A stretch of 64,000 nt of DNA from Hippopus hippopus (lineage: Eukaryota; Mollusca; Bivalvia; Cardiida; Cardiidae): the NCBI GenBank assembly GCA_946811185.2, contig OX328096.1:23377881-23441880 (forward strand), in the 5' to 3' direction. Position 1 is the first letter of the stretch, and each line of letters starts with the position of its first letter. The notes beneath the pieces are model-generated. The model worked only from the letters and a program-made list of their open reading frames with translations, was not told the DNA's origin and made no database searches. Shown one piece after another: positions 21,368 through 33,478 of the stretch. The translations under genes and the position numbers were made by a program.

Positions 21368-22285
21368 AAGGGCCATGATGGCCCTAAAGTTGCTCAACTG
21401 AGCCTTTTAACCAAACATGACCTTTTTCTAATCTTTTCCAAGATATGATCTAGACAAATATTCCAACAAAATTTCACGAGTAGTGCACTGAAAATGTGGC
21501 CTATAGAGCATACACAAGCCTTTTCTGGATTTTGTCCCAATGACCTACTTTTTGGCGGCACATAGCATATTATTTTCAAACTCATGTAGATATTACCAAG
21601 GCCAAAATAATGACCACCTTTCGTGAGTATATACTGGACAGAAAATGCAGCCTCAAGAGTGTATACATGGTTTTTCTTAGATCTGATCTGATGACATAAT
21701 TTTTGACGCAAGATAATCAATTTCACACTTGTCCCAGATATCATCAAGACAAACATTCTGAACTGGGTTTCATGAGTATTGGACCGAAAATGTGGACTCT
21801 ATAGTCTACACAAGGTTTATCTAAGATGTAACCTAATTACCTAGTTTTTGACCTGATGTGACCCATTTTCAAACCCAACCGAGATATCATCAAGACATTC
21901 TGACTAATTTTCGTAAGTGCTGGGCAGAAAATGTCACCTCTAGAGCATGCACAAAGTATTTCAAAAGTCTGACCTGGTCACCTAGGTTTTAACCCCACAT
22001 AATCCTATTTCAAACACATTCTGTATGTCATCAAGACAAATATTCTGACCAACTTTCATGAGTATTAGACCGAAAATGTGGCCTCTAAAGCAAACACATG
22101 CTATTGCTGATATTTGACCCCATATAAGTATTTTCAAACTTGTCCATATCATCAATACAAATATTCTGACTAACTTTTATGAATATTGTACTCAAAATGT
22201 GGCCACTAGAATATACAGGAGCTTTTTCTTATATATGAACTATTCACCTAATAATCTGACTAGTTTTCATGAGTAGTGGACGTGA
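21368..22285 (+). mobile_element. Type D element (145-bp tandem core), 3' truncated
   Basis: Starts AAGGGCCATGATGGCCCTAA, then diverged units of the 145-bp repeat (ATCATCAAGACAAACATTCT, GAAAATGTGGCCTCTAGAG). The terminal hairpin is absent. Confidence 0.75.
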
Positions 22286-22659
22286 AATACTCCATACTCA
22301 GACTGTATGCACAGATTCACTTGGAAGTACCATGTAAGTCCGTATTGCATAGACATATAAATTCCAAATTGATGTACATACACTGAACTTAAAACGGATG
22401 TATTATCTACTACTCAAAGTTTGCGAAGCACCAAAAATATTGTTGTACATATCTTGGGTTGTAGTTAATTTTTTTTTTATTGAACATGTACCTTGTGCTT
22501 TATTTATAATTATATAGTCTATAAAGAGTTTACACTTGTTATGCACTCCTTTGATTTTATTTTCATTTTTAACTGGATGGTCATTAAAACGGTTGTTTTT
22601 CCAAAATAAGTAAAAAACGGAACTTGCGAAAAAAGCTAGCGATTAATTTGGTATGGGCC

Positions 22660-23245
22660 TAAAAACGAGTATGTGACCCGTTGCTATCAATGACAGCTTG
22701 ACATTGTCTTTACATGCCCCTGATTAGGTTTTGGATTACCATTTGTGGAATGGAATTCCATTCCTCGATAAGGAATACACCAAGTTGCTGTATGCTTTGT
22801 GGCTGGACCTGATGGGCTGAAATGCGGATCTGTAACTCATTCCACATGTGTTTATTGGGTTTAAGTCAGGGGAACGGGATGGCCAATCCATACGCTGGAT
22901 ACCCTCCCTTTGCAAGTACTCTTGGTCAACATGGGCCGTGTGAGGCATTATCGTCCATTAAAATGAACCCATCGCCAACAGCACCAGCATATAACCTTAC
23001 CTGTGTGTCGAAAATGTCATCTCGATACCGCTGGGCAGTCAATGTGCATCGATCAAGCACAATAAGGTCAGTTCATCCATCCCAGCTTATCCCTCCCCAT
23101 ACCATGATAGAGCCGCCCCCATACCGATCATGCTTAGCAATGTTGGCTGCACACCAAGTGCCTCACCTACCTAACGATAAAGAGCCCCTTGTTCCAACAT
23201 TCCAACTGCCAGAAACTTGTCTGCATCTGATAAATGTCTTGTGAC
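22660..23245 (-). pseudogene. Tc1-like transposase relic
   Basis: Minus-strand fragments read MDDNA, HVDQEYLQREGIQRMDWPSR, SPDLNPI, HMWNELQIRIS and LGVFLIEEWNSIPQMVIQNL. This is the C-terminal half of a Tc1/mariner (DD34E) transposase. One base is missing in the codon where the catalytic Glu of NPIEH is expected, shifting the frame; bases are also missing after DDNA. Only about half of a usual 340-residue protein is visible. Not functional. Confidence 0.85.
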
Positions 23246-23269
23246 ATTTGCATCTGCCTTATTAACATA

Positions 23270-23712
23270 AAAACATTAAGCGTTTCAAAAGGAAGTGAGG
23301 AATAAAGAGTGTACACAAGTTTGGTACATGTATGCAGTGTCTCAAAACACTATAAAAATTGAGGGTATCTGCATTTGCAACACTTGCATGAGGAATTTGC
23401 CCATCATACAAGGCAATGTGTGTACTGGAGACCTTCTTGATACACCACTGAATTATTTCCAATATTAACATCACAAAAATATAGAATACAGGCTCTGCTA
23501 TGGTGCTTGCAAATCTTGGTGCTTAGCAAACTATGAGTAATATAAATTTGATGGATGTATGCATCAATCCATAGATATGTATGCATAGATTCACTTCGAA
23601 ATGACACGTAAGTCCATATTGAATAATTGGCATAAACACATACCTGTATTGGTGTTTATGTAAAACCTTATAGATGTATGTGAAAATCTAAACTGATGCA
23701 CCTATACATCCA
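23270..23712. other. Unassigned sequence
   Basis: AT-rich, without recognised coding or repeat structure; may include remaining Tc1 flank. Confidence 0.4.
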
Positions 23713-25530
23713 TACAAGTGGGCCATGACAGCCCTAAGCTCACTCACCTGTGCCTAGTTGACCCTACATGACCCATTTCCAATCCCTCCCAAGATATCAA
23801 GACAAACATTCTAACACGCTTTCATAAGTATCGGAATGAAGATTGGACTGAAACTGTGGCCTCTACAGTGTACGAGTACACAAGCTTTTCTACAATTTGT
23901 CTCAGTGACATACTTTTTCACCCCAAAAGACCCATTTTCAGACTTGTCTGCGAGCTCATCAAGACAAACATTCTGACCATCTTTCATGAGTATTGGATGG
24001 AAAATGTTGCCTCCTGAGAGTACAGTGTTTTTTAAAGATTTGACCTGGTGACCTAGTTTTTGACAGCACATGACACATATTCATTCAAGTCCCAGAATAG
24101 CATCAAGACAAATATTCTGATTAAACTTCATGATTTTTGGACACAAATGTGGCCAGTAGAGCAAACTCGATCTATTTCATAGATCTGACCAAGTGACTTG
24201 TTTTTTGACCTGACCGAATCCACTTTTCAAAGTTGTCAAATTCATTATGGTGACAAACAATCTGACCAACTTTTACGAGGATTTGGAAAATGTGGCCTCC
24301 AGAGGGTAAACAAGGTTTTTCCGACAGTTGACCATATGACCTAGTTTTTGATCAAACATGACACATTTTGCAACTAATCCAAGATATCATCAAGACAAAC
24401 ATTCTCACCAACTTTCATGATTTTTGGGCAAAAATGTGGCACATAGGATGTACATCAGCTATTTCAGAGATTTGACCTAGTGCCCTAGATTATGACCTGA
24501 TGTGACCCATTTTCACACTCATCTGAGTTATCATCAATATAAACATTCTGACAAACTTTCATGAATATTTGACAGAAAATGTGGTCTCTAGCATGTACCC
24601 AAGGTTTCTCTAAGATTTGACCTGATTTTTCCCAGTTCTTACCTGGTGTGATCCATTTCAACTTGTCCAAGATATCATCATGACAAAGATTCTGACCAAC
24701 TTCCATGAGTATTGGATGGAAAATGTTGGCCTGACCAGGTGGCTCAGTTGTAAGCATATCTGACTCATGATCTGGTGGTTACAGATTCTATACCTGGTTG
24801 AGGAAATCTTTCTTTCCAGCGATTTTCAACTCTCACCTCTGATGCATGTAAGAAAAGTAGTACTTAAGTGACTTGGAAAGAAAGTTGTGTCAGTACTGGT
24901 GTGAGAAAACTAGAAAACACACGCATAGGTGACATGACCTAAGCTGTTAAACTCCGATACAAACAGAGAAAATGTGGCCTGTAGTGTGTACACAAGGTTT
25001 TTTGAAGATCTGACCAAGTGACCTAGTTTTTGACCCTTTATGACCCATTGTCAAATTCGTCTGAGATATCATCAAGACAAACATTCTGACGAACTTTCAT
25101 GAGTTGTGAACTAAAGGTGAAGCCCCTAGAGCATACACAAGATTTCTTAAAAATTTGACCTACATGTACATGTAGTTACCCACTTTTTGACTCCATGACC
25201 CGAATTCTACCTTATGCAAGGTATTTCCAAGACAAACATTCTGACTACGTTTCACGAGAATCGGATTAAAAATGTAGTTTCTAGAGCTTAAACAAGGTTT
25301 TTTCAAAATTTGACCTAGTGACCTACTTTTTGACCCAATGTGACCCGTTTTAGCACTTGTCCAAAATATTATCACGACAAACATTCTGATCAAGTTTCCT
25401 GAGTTTTTGACTGAAAGTAATGTCTAGAGCGTACACGAGGCAAAAGTTGATGACATACTACAGACAATGCACGACAGACACAGCACAATCATAAGCGCTC
25501 ACCTTGAGCACTTAGTGCTCTGATAAGCTG
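23713..25530 (+). mobile_element. Type D element with complete ends, SINE inside
   Basis: 5' ACAAGTGGGCCATGACAGCC...CTCACTCACCTG; about ten diverged 145-bp units; 3' GCACAATCATAAGCGCTCAC then hairpin GAGCACTTAGTGCTC. Interrupted by the SINE at 24733-24965. Confidence 0.8.
24733..24965 (+). mobile_element. tRNA-headed SINE in type D array
   Basis: A-box-like GTGGCTCAGTTGTAAGC, then GGTTACAGATTC (B-box-like, diverged), GACTTGGAAAGAAAGTTGTG and the GCTGTTAAACTCCGATACAA tail. The array resumes at about 24966. Confidence 0.65.
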
Positions 25531-25982
25531 ACAAAAGTAAGTGTTAATCCATATTGATGTGCACATACATGCATGGATGAATTTCTATATCCATACAGAT
25601 CTATGTGGACCCATGTAAAATTTTGCTTCATGACCCTTCAAAATTTCTAATTTCGACTTTGAAAATAATGTAAAAGAGCTGCAAATACTCCATATCAATA
25701 GATGTCTATGAATATCCATAGGTATAGCATATTTTCATTGATTTCAGAGACAAACTGGGTGCTTCTCAGCACTTTTTATTTGGCCCTGTATATTAGATAA
25801 ATGGAAAATAATAACACACATCTTTAGGCCACTTATAACAATAGTTTCATTATATTTATTAGAATGACTCAACAGTAGGGCCTGAATGCCAGGCAATAAT
25901 CAAAGAGCAGATGTTATCAGTAAGATTTTAACAAACAGATGGTCACACATTCAGCAGAAAGACAGACTAGACAGGTTGAAAC

Positions 25983-26430
25983 AAGAGCACCGCATGTGGG
26001 TGCCAACGCTTGGCTGCAGTTCCTTGATTTTCAGTGAAAATACTGCTGCAGTTCCTTGATGTTCAAGGAAAGTTCGGTCAAAAACGGGGCATAACTATGT
26101 AAAAAATACTTTGATGGGTACTTGTCCTTGTTGTATGGGTATCCCTTTTGATAGTTAACAATTTATCCAAGTTTAAAGTAAATATCTTAACTCTTTACCA
26201 AACGACAAAATCTTAGACTGGTCCAAATTGAAAGCTGGCCCAAATGATAAAATTTGTCCATGATTAGGTAGAAAACATTGTGGGAAAAGGAGAAAATGCT
26301 GGTTACCAGCATTTTCTCCTTTTCCCACAATGTTTTCAAAAGCCTTCTGCCACAGGGTCTTTAAAAGTCGGGATTGTGTGGTAAAGGGTTAAGTAAAAAC
26401 AAATATTATAAAATGCCAAAGTTTTTGCAA
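25983..26430 (+). mobile_element. Type F element, 5' part, hosting a MITE
   Basis: Starts ACAAGAGCACCGCATGTGGG, GTGCCAACGCTTGGCTGCAG, then collinear with 21150-21367 up to a family A insertion at 26187. The sequence resumes at 26393 with AAACAAATATT. The opening ACAAGAG recalls types D and E. Confidence 0.6.
26187..26392 (-). mobile_element. Family A TTAA-MITE, best core copy
   Basis: TTAA at 26187-26190 and 26389-26392. Core 26272-26336 is a 65-bp inverted repeat with 32-bp arms and a single central base, no mismatch by my reading. Confidence 0.9.
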
Positions 26431-26827
26431 GACAAAGAGGACACCTTCAGGGCTATGACCATAATTTCGAGTTTTTCTTTGATACAGCTGATCTAAAAAT
26501 GTGGTAACTGATTGTTTTTATCAATTTTTCCAATGGCTGCCTAGTTTTCGAAAAGCTGTAAGATGGAGCCTTATTACCTATACGAACCTAACGAAAAGGA
26601 CCAAGTATCTCTGTAATCAACTTTGAAAATTATATGTACAGCCATATACTTAGAATATGTTCTCAACTCATTTGGTCTCTCTTCTTTATACAAGCAAATT
26701 AGCATCATTATATTGTCTACAATTAAAGGGTGGAACCTTCATAAACATACTGAAGACTTCAAAACAACATATTAATTATAATAGAATAAAGTAGGCCACA
26801 TGACTAGCTTGAGATTCTAAAGTAGCT

Positions 26828-27056
26828 CTAACTCTTTACCAAACAAGAAAAGTTTAGACCTGTCCGATTTCAAAGGATTTATAGAGACAAAAAAAACTAT
26901 ATATGCCTAAAATTATGAGATTTGTCTTCAAATTGGTTCAAAACATTGTTTTGAGAAAAATGCTGATTACCAACATTTTCACCTTTACCCATAATTTTTT
27001 TAAAAGCTTTCTTCTTTAGGGTCCTTAAAACCTGAAACTGTGTATTTAAGAGTTAA
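26828..27056 (-). mobile_element. Family A MITE, diverged copy
   Basis: CTAACTCTTTACCAAACAAG left end, core reduced to AAATGCTGATTACCAACATTT, right end GTGTATTTAAGAGTTAA. Confidence 0.75.
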
Positions 27057-27101
27057 CTCTTTACAACAAAACAATACTTTAGACCTGTCCAAATACGAGG
27101 C
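27053..27101 (-). mobile_element. Family A MITE end, truncated
   Basis: TTAACTCTTTACAACAAAAC and TTTAGACCTGTCCAAATAC only; shares TTAA 27053-27056 with the previous copy. Confidence 0.6.
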
Positions 27102-27305
27102 CCATTTTTTACGTTCATAGAAATGTGTAAAACTGTCAAATGCGACTACAAAATCTCATGATTTTTTACTGGTGTAAACATTCCCCTAGTGATTGATAAC
27201 AATGTAAACGATACACCTGATCATCATGCATAACAGCACTGAGATTTTACAATAGGTGGTCTTAAACAATAGATTGACATACCACCCTCGGTATGGTAGA
27301 AATTA

Positions 27306-28268
27306 TGTCTGAACAGAGGGTATACTGTAAAATTCAGACACACCTCAGGTGTCCATTGGTAGAAATTCATGCCAATTAGCAGAAAGTTTATGGAAAGGAT
27401 GCGTGATCCTGTGGGAGGCTGACCTCACTCTGTCCTGACTAAAAGAAAGTTGCCATCAAGAAATAATTAACTGATGAAACTGCCTGACATACAGAGCAGG
27501 AGATGATAGCTAATATAACAGGCATTCATTTGTCAAGAATCATAAAATATTATGCAAAAACCTTGGGCCCTAGAAGGTCAGTGCATGCTGGTTCCCACAT
27601 TTGCTCACTGATGAGCAGAAACAAACTGGGGATAGTCTGGCATCACAATTGAAAAGTATGATAAATGTCATCTACATTGTTTAGAAGAAAATAATTACAG
27701 GTGACGAAACCTGGATCTACTATTTTCACCCCGAGTCTAAGCCTAAATATAAGCTTTGGATTACTTCTGATGGTGAAAGACCTATTATTGCTTGCCAAAA
27801 TAGGACCTCAAATTGTACATTATATGCAACTTTCTTTTATTCAAGAGGCCCTGTTCTTCAAATACTAGTTCTGTTACATGGAAGTTTTATAGAAAAAAAA
27901 AAACATACCAATGTAAGTCATTGATTTCTATCAGAAACGCAGACCCCTCACTGCAGTCTGCACCATAAAATTGCTGCATGATAATACACAGGCACATATT
28001 AAATCCACCAAGGTACACAAATTTTTTAAAGAATCTGGGCTTGATGTTTCAGAAAATCCTCCATACAGCCCTCACCTGTCACCTTGTGACTTTTGGTTGC
28101 TCTCACGGCTCAAGGAAATGCTAGCAGGACGCTGTTTTGAATCCTTTAGCAGTATTGGAAGTGTAGTCTACTAGAGTCTTCAACATATAAGTAAAGAAGA
28201 GTATCTTGCAGCATTCCGGAGCTGGAAGATCATTGTAAAAAGTACTGTATTTTACTTAATTAATGCAA
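27306..28268 (+). pseudogene. Mariner-family transposase relic 1
   Basis: Starts MSEQRVYCKI near 27306 and, through many frameshifts and stops, shows GDETWIYYFHPESKPK at about 27700 and LHDNTQAHIKS...NPPYSPHLSPCDFWL at 27975-28100. These are the first, second and third catalytic Asp regions of a mariner DDD transposase; about 35 residues separate the last two. SPDLSP has become SPHLSP. Length matches a whole 1-kb reading frame. Its 3' portion is interrupted by a hAT-like element. Dead copy. Confidence 0.85.
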
Positions 28269-28889
28269 CTAGGCGCTAGGGTTGACTATTGAGGCCAAAA
28301 TCTACTATTGCGATAGTATTGACATTGGAAAAAATACTATTGCAATAGTATTGATATTGCCTGTTACTATTGCAATACTATTGCAATACTATTGGATGAA
28401 TTGCAAGAGATGAATTTCACCAAATTACATCTTGAAACCATGTTTTAGACTAATACTTTCTCTGAGTAGTTTAAATTCTACTTGAGTATAGTTTTGAATA
28501 GCAAATAAAGGGAAAAATAGAGTTAAATGCAAGATGCTCAATAAATTTCAATGACAATTTTTTCTAAATGCAGATGGCTCACAAAAATTTTAACATACCT
28601 AATTACTCTGAACTTTTGAAGTCAACTTATAAGTCTGATTGATATACAACAGCATGCAAAGCACAAAATGCTGACAAATGCTGGTGGTTCATAAACACAC
28701 CTAATAAAAAATAATTATAAAGCAACTTTAACCTTTTAAAGAAATCACCTTTTAAATGTGAGCCCTTAAGGTTTTTTTGAGTTGATAGAATTTATCTAAT
28801 TTTACCCATAATTGGCCAATATATTCAGACAGAAAAAATAATTACTTTTGTTTAGTCTCCAAATCTTTAGGAAATTATCATTCTGAAAA

Positions 28890-29325
28890 AAAGGGGTGGC
28901 CGAAATAATAGGTTTTACCTTGTTGTATGTGTATCCAAAAAGTGTGTTATATTAAGATATTTGTATAAATTTACTGCTTATAGTCATTAAAAAGCTGAAA
29001 AGACGATCTGAAGTGACTCTGATCGGACAATGTCAAAGAGACATTTTGTTGTGTCATGGGTTTCCGTGTTTACTCCGATCACTTTTTCATGTCTGTTAAT
29101 TTCTGGCTAGGTATTTCCACATGATTTGTCAAAAAGATTGTCAATGAGGGTAACAAGTAACTTCAAAACCTGTCATTTTTCACAAGAAAAGCGTATAATG
29201 GCATTTTTTTGTCCATGCAATTTCTTACGCGAAGTCTCGGGTGTAACCAGAATTTGTTACGTGAATTTCAATTCTATAACGTGATTTACGCAATAATTTG
29301 CGCGAGTCGGAACACTGTTAAACAT
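28890..29325 (-). mobile_element. Type C element, reverse copy, inside hAT-like element
   Basis: Complement of the 36271-36700 sequence: TTGTTGTGTCATGGGTTTCC, AACCTGTCATTTTTCACAAG, GTTACGTGAATTTCAATTC, ending GCGCGAGTCGGAACACTGTT. Confidence 0.75.
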
Positions 29326-29339
29326 TATCTTACCTTTTT

Positions 29340-30110
29340 TAGCCCGAGAAAGAAGTAGCTTTCTAATACGAGTTAAGTCATAGTACAGAAGTGGATGGTT
29401 ATAGATCCAAGATCAGACAGCGTGTTGTGTTTAGTCTGATGTCTATCTACACCATCCGCCAACTTTGAAAATCGCCATCTTGCCATCACCAGAGTAAATC
29501 AGAACGACCATAATGTAGATCTATATTAAAAGCTATCTGTCTACAAGATGCCCGTCGGCCTGTCGTGGGTACACAAATGTTTGCAGTAAAATTTGGATAA
29601 GGGGTATGACGTAACACGCAAATCATTCGAAGCGACTGAGTTGTAACGCACCTGTTTAATTTACACACTTAAACTGGTCTGCTCGAAGAAACTTGTATCT
29701 AGCTGCAGGTCGACCTCCAATCAATTCAAAGTGACCATGCAATAAGCCTATTTCATGCACGATTTACATGTACACCAGCTGATAAAGCCTTTTTTCATTT
29801 AGTAATATAGCTGTTTCAAGAACACGCCAGTCGTGTCACGTTTTGTGTAGTCAGCATAAAAAAGTGCGGCTGTTTTCTAAAAATTAATCTAATTTCTTGC
29901 AGCCGAAATAAAAGGAATGCATTTGAAATGGATTACTGATAAATAAAGAAAAGAAAGAACGAGGTTTAGTATTCATTTTTCATAGTAGATTTATTTATTG
30001 CTTATGGAGGGACAACACGCATGGTTATGGTTTTGGCGGTCTGTGTAGATTAAGATTAGACTGTAGGCAGACTGTTTGGTCTGATCTTTGATCTAAATCC
30101 ACACTTTCCG
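29340..30110 (+). repeat. Repeat M, copy 1 (no MITE inside)
   Basis: Collinear with 50982-52110: AAGTCATAGTACAGAAGTGG, GATCCAAGATCAGACAGCG, GCAAATCATTCGAAGCGA, GTTTTGTGTAGTC, GGTCTGATCTTTGATCT. No family A insertion here. Confidence 0.75.
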
Positions 30111-30629
30111 CTTTGGTGAAAAGTTTTTAACAAAAACACCCTTAGTGTTGCAATTATTTTGGTCTAATTTCAGGACTTAAAATTACCGCTGAGTTAATCA
30201 GCTCTCGAAGGATTCGTTTTCGTAACGATGAACATTGCTATGCAGAAATGAATATTATGCAGCCAATCATTATTGAAAACATATTCCAAAAAATTACCCG
30301 TCAAATATTTTGGGAAATTAACGTTACAGAATGTCCGAATATTTAAGAAAACTTGCTTTTGGAAGTGTTCAGAGAAAGAATTAAAAAATAAATTATTTTT
30401 GTAAATAATTAAACGTGTCCGAACTTTTAGGGCGTCCGAATACATTAGCGAATTGCAGTATTTTCTCTCTCTTTCTTGTCAGTGAAACTATCGAAACTAT
30501 CGATATTTGAGGTAACTATCGGCGATAGTTATCGATTTTCAACATAACAATCGATGCAGTAGCATCGACTCGCTCACCATCGCGATCCATCGATAGTCCG
30601 ATGTATCGTTACACCCCTACTAGGCGCCA

Positions 30630-31240
30630 TGCAAATCACCAACAATGCACTCTTATTTCATAGCAAATTTAAGTGCCATCACTTTGGACAAGTACATTAC
30701 TTTGATCCGGGTTTTAGTCAGTGCTGACTGCAAAGCAATCACCATTCAAAGACCCACTGTATTAATGCAGAATATCGATTTTTCCGCCAACCAAGGTTCA
30801 CTTGGACATGAAATAGCATTCGTATGGGACAGTGGTATTCGATAGTTCACTTTCTTGAAGTTTTTCCAAATTAGTTGACAAACTTTGTGTTATCCGTAGT
30901 TTATAATGTTATTGGAAGTGCATGTATATTCAGAGAGTCAGGTGTTAATACCACATTGATTTGTAAAGTGATTAGGATTATGCAGATGCCGTACTAAGGT
31001 AAGTTTATTCATAAAATATCGGTCATCAATAATATATCCTTACTCAAATATTGCAGGAAAAGGGGAGTATAACTGATAAAATGTGAACTAATAAATTTGC
31101 TTCTTTTCCACAAATTTCAGTACTGACAATTGAATGGGCACAGTCATTCAGTAATAGTTTTCAGCTATGGGAAACCTCAATCTTTTTTGCAAAGTGGCAG
31201 GACTAAAATCCTGAAATCCTCCTCATCTTTTAATTTTTAA
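30630..31240. other. Unassigned sequence after the hAT-like insertion
   Basis: Probably the continuation of the interrupted mariner flank, then AT-rich DNA without recognised features. Confidence 0.4.
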
Positions 31241-31244
31241 TAAC

Positions 31245-32566
31245 AGGGAAAAAGGAGACAAGGTGGGCCATTGGCTCTAAAGCACTCACCTGAATAAAGT
31301 CATCTAGGATTGATAAAACTGAAGACATTCTGGTTGTGATGACCAACATGACCCAGTTTCAGACTTGTTCAAGATATAATCAAGACAAACATTCTGATCA
31401 AATTTCATGAGTCTCAGGCTGGAAATATGGTTCTACAGTGCATACCTGGTTTTTCTAAGATTTGTCTTGGTAATCTACTTTTTGACCAAACATGGTCCAA
31501 TTTTGTACTTGTACTAGATATCATTAAGAAAAACATTCTGATCAAGTTTCATGAGTATCAGACTGAAAATGTAGTCTCTAGAGTGCACACAAGTTTTTTT
31601 TTAAAGTTTGGCCAAATGACCTACTTTTTGACCAGATGAGTTTTAATGAGTATCATACTGAAAATAAGGTCTCTGGAATGCTAAATTTTTTCTTTGATTT
31701 ATCCTAGTGACCTACATTTTCACCTAACGTTATCTAATTTCAAACTTGTCTGACGTATCATCAAGACGAACATTCTGGCCTAATTTCAGGAGTATCAGAC
31801 TGAAAAAAAGACCTGTATACTGTACATTAGATTTTTCTTAGATTTGTCTAAGTGACCTACTTTTTATCCAACGTAACCTTATTTCAAACTTATCTGAGAT
31901 ATCAAGACAAACATTCTGATCAAGTTTCATGAGTTTTGGACTGAAAATGTGGTCACAAGGTGTTTCTAAAGATTTATCCAGTGACCTACTTTTTTGACCC
32001 AATGTAATCTGATTTCTATGTAATCTGAGATATTATCAAGAAAAACACTCTGACCAGAATTTAAGGAGCATCAGACTGAAAATGTGGGCTCTAAAGCGTA
32101 CACAAGGTTTTCCTAAGATTTTCCCCCGTGACCTACTTTTTGACCTAATTTCATACTTATCATAGATATGAAGGAAAAGATTCTGACCAAGTTTCATGAG
32201 TATCAGGCTGAAAATGAGGCCTCCGTAGTGCATACAAGGTTTTTCTAAGACTTGTCCAAATTACCTACTTTTTGACCGGGCATGACCAAATCTGAACTTG
32301 TTTCATAAAACTGTGTCCTCTGGAGCGCACACACCATTTTCTGTAAGATCTAGAAAGTGATCTACTTTCTGATCCAACATTCCAAATTTCATAATTGTCC
32401 AAGATATCATAAAAACAAACACTCTGACCATGCTTCATGAGTACTGGACTGAAAATGTGCATTCAAGGTAATTGTAGACACTTGACAACAGACGATGCAT
32501 GAGGGTAGACTAACACAGTACAATCACAAAAGTTCACCTTGATGACTTTGTGCTCAGGTGAGTTCC
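31245..32566 (+). mobile_element. Type D element with both ends
   Basis: 5' ACAAGGTGGGCCATTGGCTC...CACTCACCTG; about eight diverged 145-bp units; 3' GCATGAGGGTAGACTAACAC, AATCACAAAAGTTCACC and TGTGCTCAGGTGAG. Confidence 0.8.
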
Positions 32567-32569
32567 TAG

Positions 32570-33080
32570 AAATGCACCTGTATTGCTGGTAGTCTTCAAC
32601 CCTTGAACTCAGTTATACACCTGAAAACCTTCACTTACTTTTGCAGCAGGAAGTAGATATAACAACATCACCCTTCAAAACTATGTGCAGTCTGATAATT
32701 TTGTAATAAGCAAAGACTCTACTTTCTAGGACATAAAGGACTGCTGCCTGTCAAAAGTAAACCATTTAGGATTACATTGTGTACAAATTTAATTCATACA
32801 ATTCAAAAGAATGGATATCATTATGAGTGTGACAATCTAAGTTGGCAATTTCATTTATAGTTTTACAGTTCAATTATCTGCCAGTAACTTTAAAACACCT
32901 TGACAGAATGTACCGTAACACATTATCAGACTCAGAAATGATATCAATGCTTTTATGTGGTAAAAGGTTACACCAAAATACCTTGATAAAAAATGTAAAC
33001 ACTAGTAGCCCATAATTATTTGCTCCCTTTTCTCACACCCTTTTTTATCCATTAAAGGAACCTTCAAGACAAGCCTTTCA
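32570..33080. other. Unassigned sequence
   Basis: No gene or known repeat recognised. Confidence 0.4.
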
Positions 33081-33081
33081 T

Positions 33082-33305
33082 TTAGCCCTTTACCCGGCAA
33101 TCTCTATTTCAGCAACTCTTGGAAAGTAAGGATTTGGAAATAATGTGGGAAAAGGAGAAAATGCTGGTAACCAGGATTTTCTCCTTTTCCCACCATGTTT
33201 TCTGCCCTTTCACAAATTCCATCATTTGAGCTAAGTTTAGTTTGTCATCTGTATAGGATCTTAATATGGAAGAATCTAAAATTTTGTTGTCTTGTAATAA
33301 ATTAA
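33082..33305 (+). mobile_element. Family A TTAA-MITE, near-full copy
   Basis: TTAGCCCTTTACCCGGCAAT left (TTAA mutated), core near 33143-33202 with two mismatches, right TTAA at 33302-33305. Confidence 0.8.
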
Positions 33306-33478
33306 GCTACAGTACATTTACTTTATTCCTTTAAATACTGTCAATAAGGATGAGACTGCCACATTGTCATGAGTAAGTCAATAACTTCTCTGCAAGCTGA
33401 ACAAGGGCCTAACAATCCTAGCACACTATATGCATATGTGTTATGTAAAACGGGAACTGCAGTTAGACTCTTGTCACG

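Larger units (their letters stand above)
28277..30619. mobile_element. hAT-like non-autonomous element with 8-bp TSD
   Basis: Begins TAGGGTTGAC and ends GTTACACCCCTA, the short hAT-type inverted terminus. It is flanked by identical CTAGGCGC at 28269-28276 and 30620-30627. Subterminal regions carry repeated TACTATTGCAATA (left) and ATCGATAG-type (right) motifs. The 2343 bp hold a reversed type C element and repeat M but no recognisable transposase. Confidence 0.85.

Noticed and set aside
23713..25530. Regularly spaced repeats as a possible CRISPR array
   Set aside because: Units are contiguous 145-bp tandem repeats with no unique spacers, in a eukaryotic genome.
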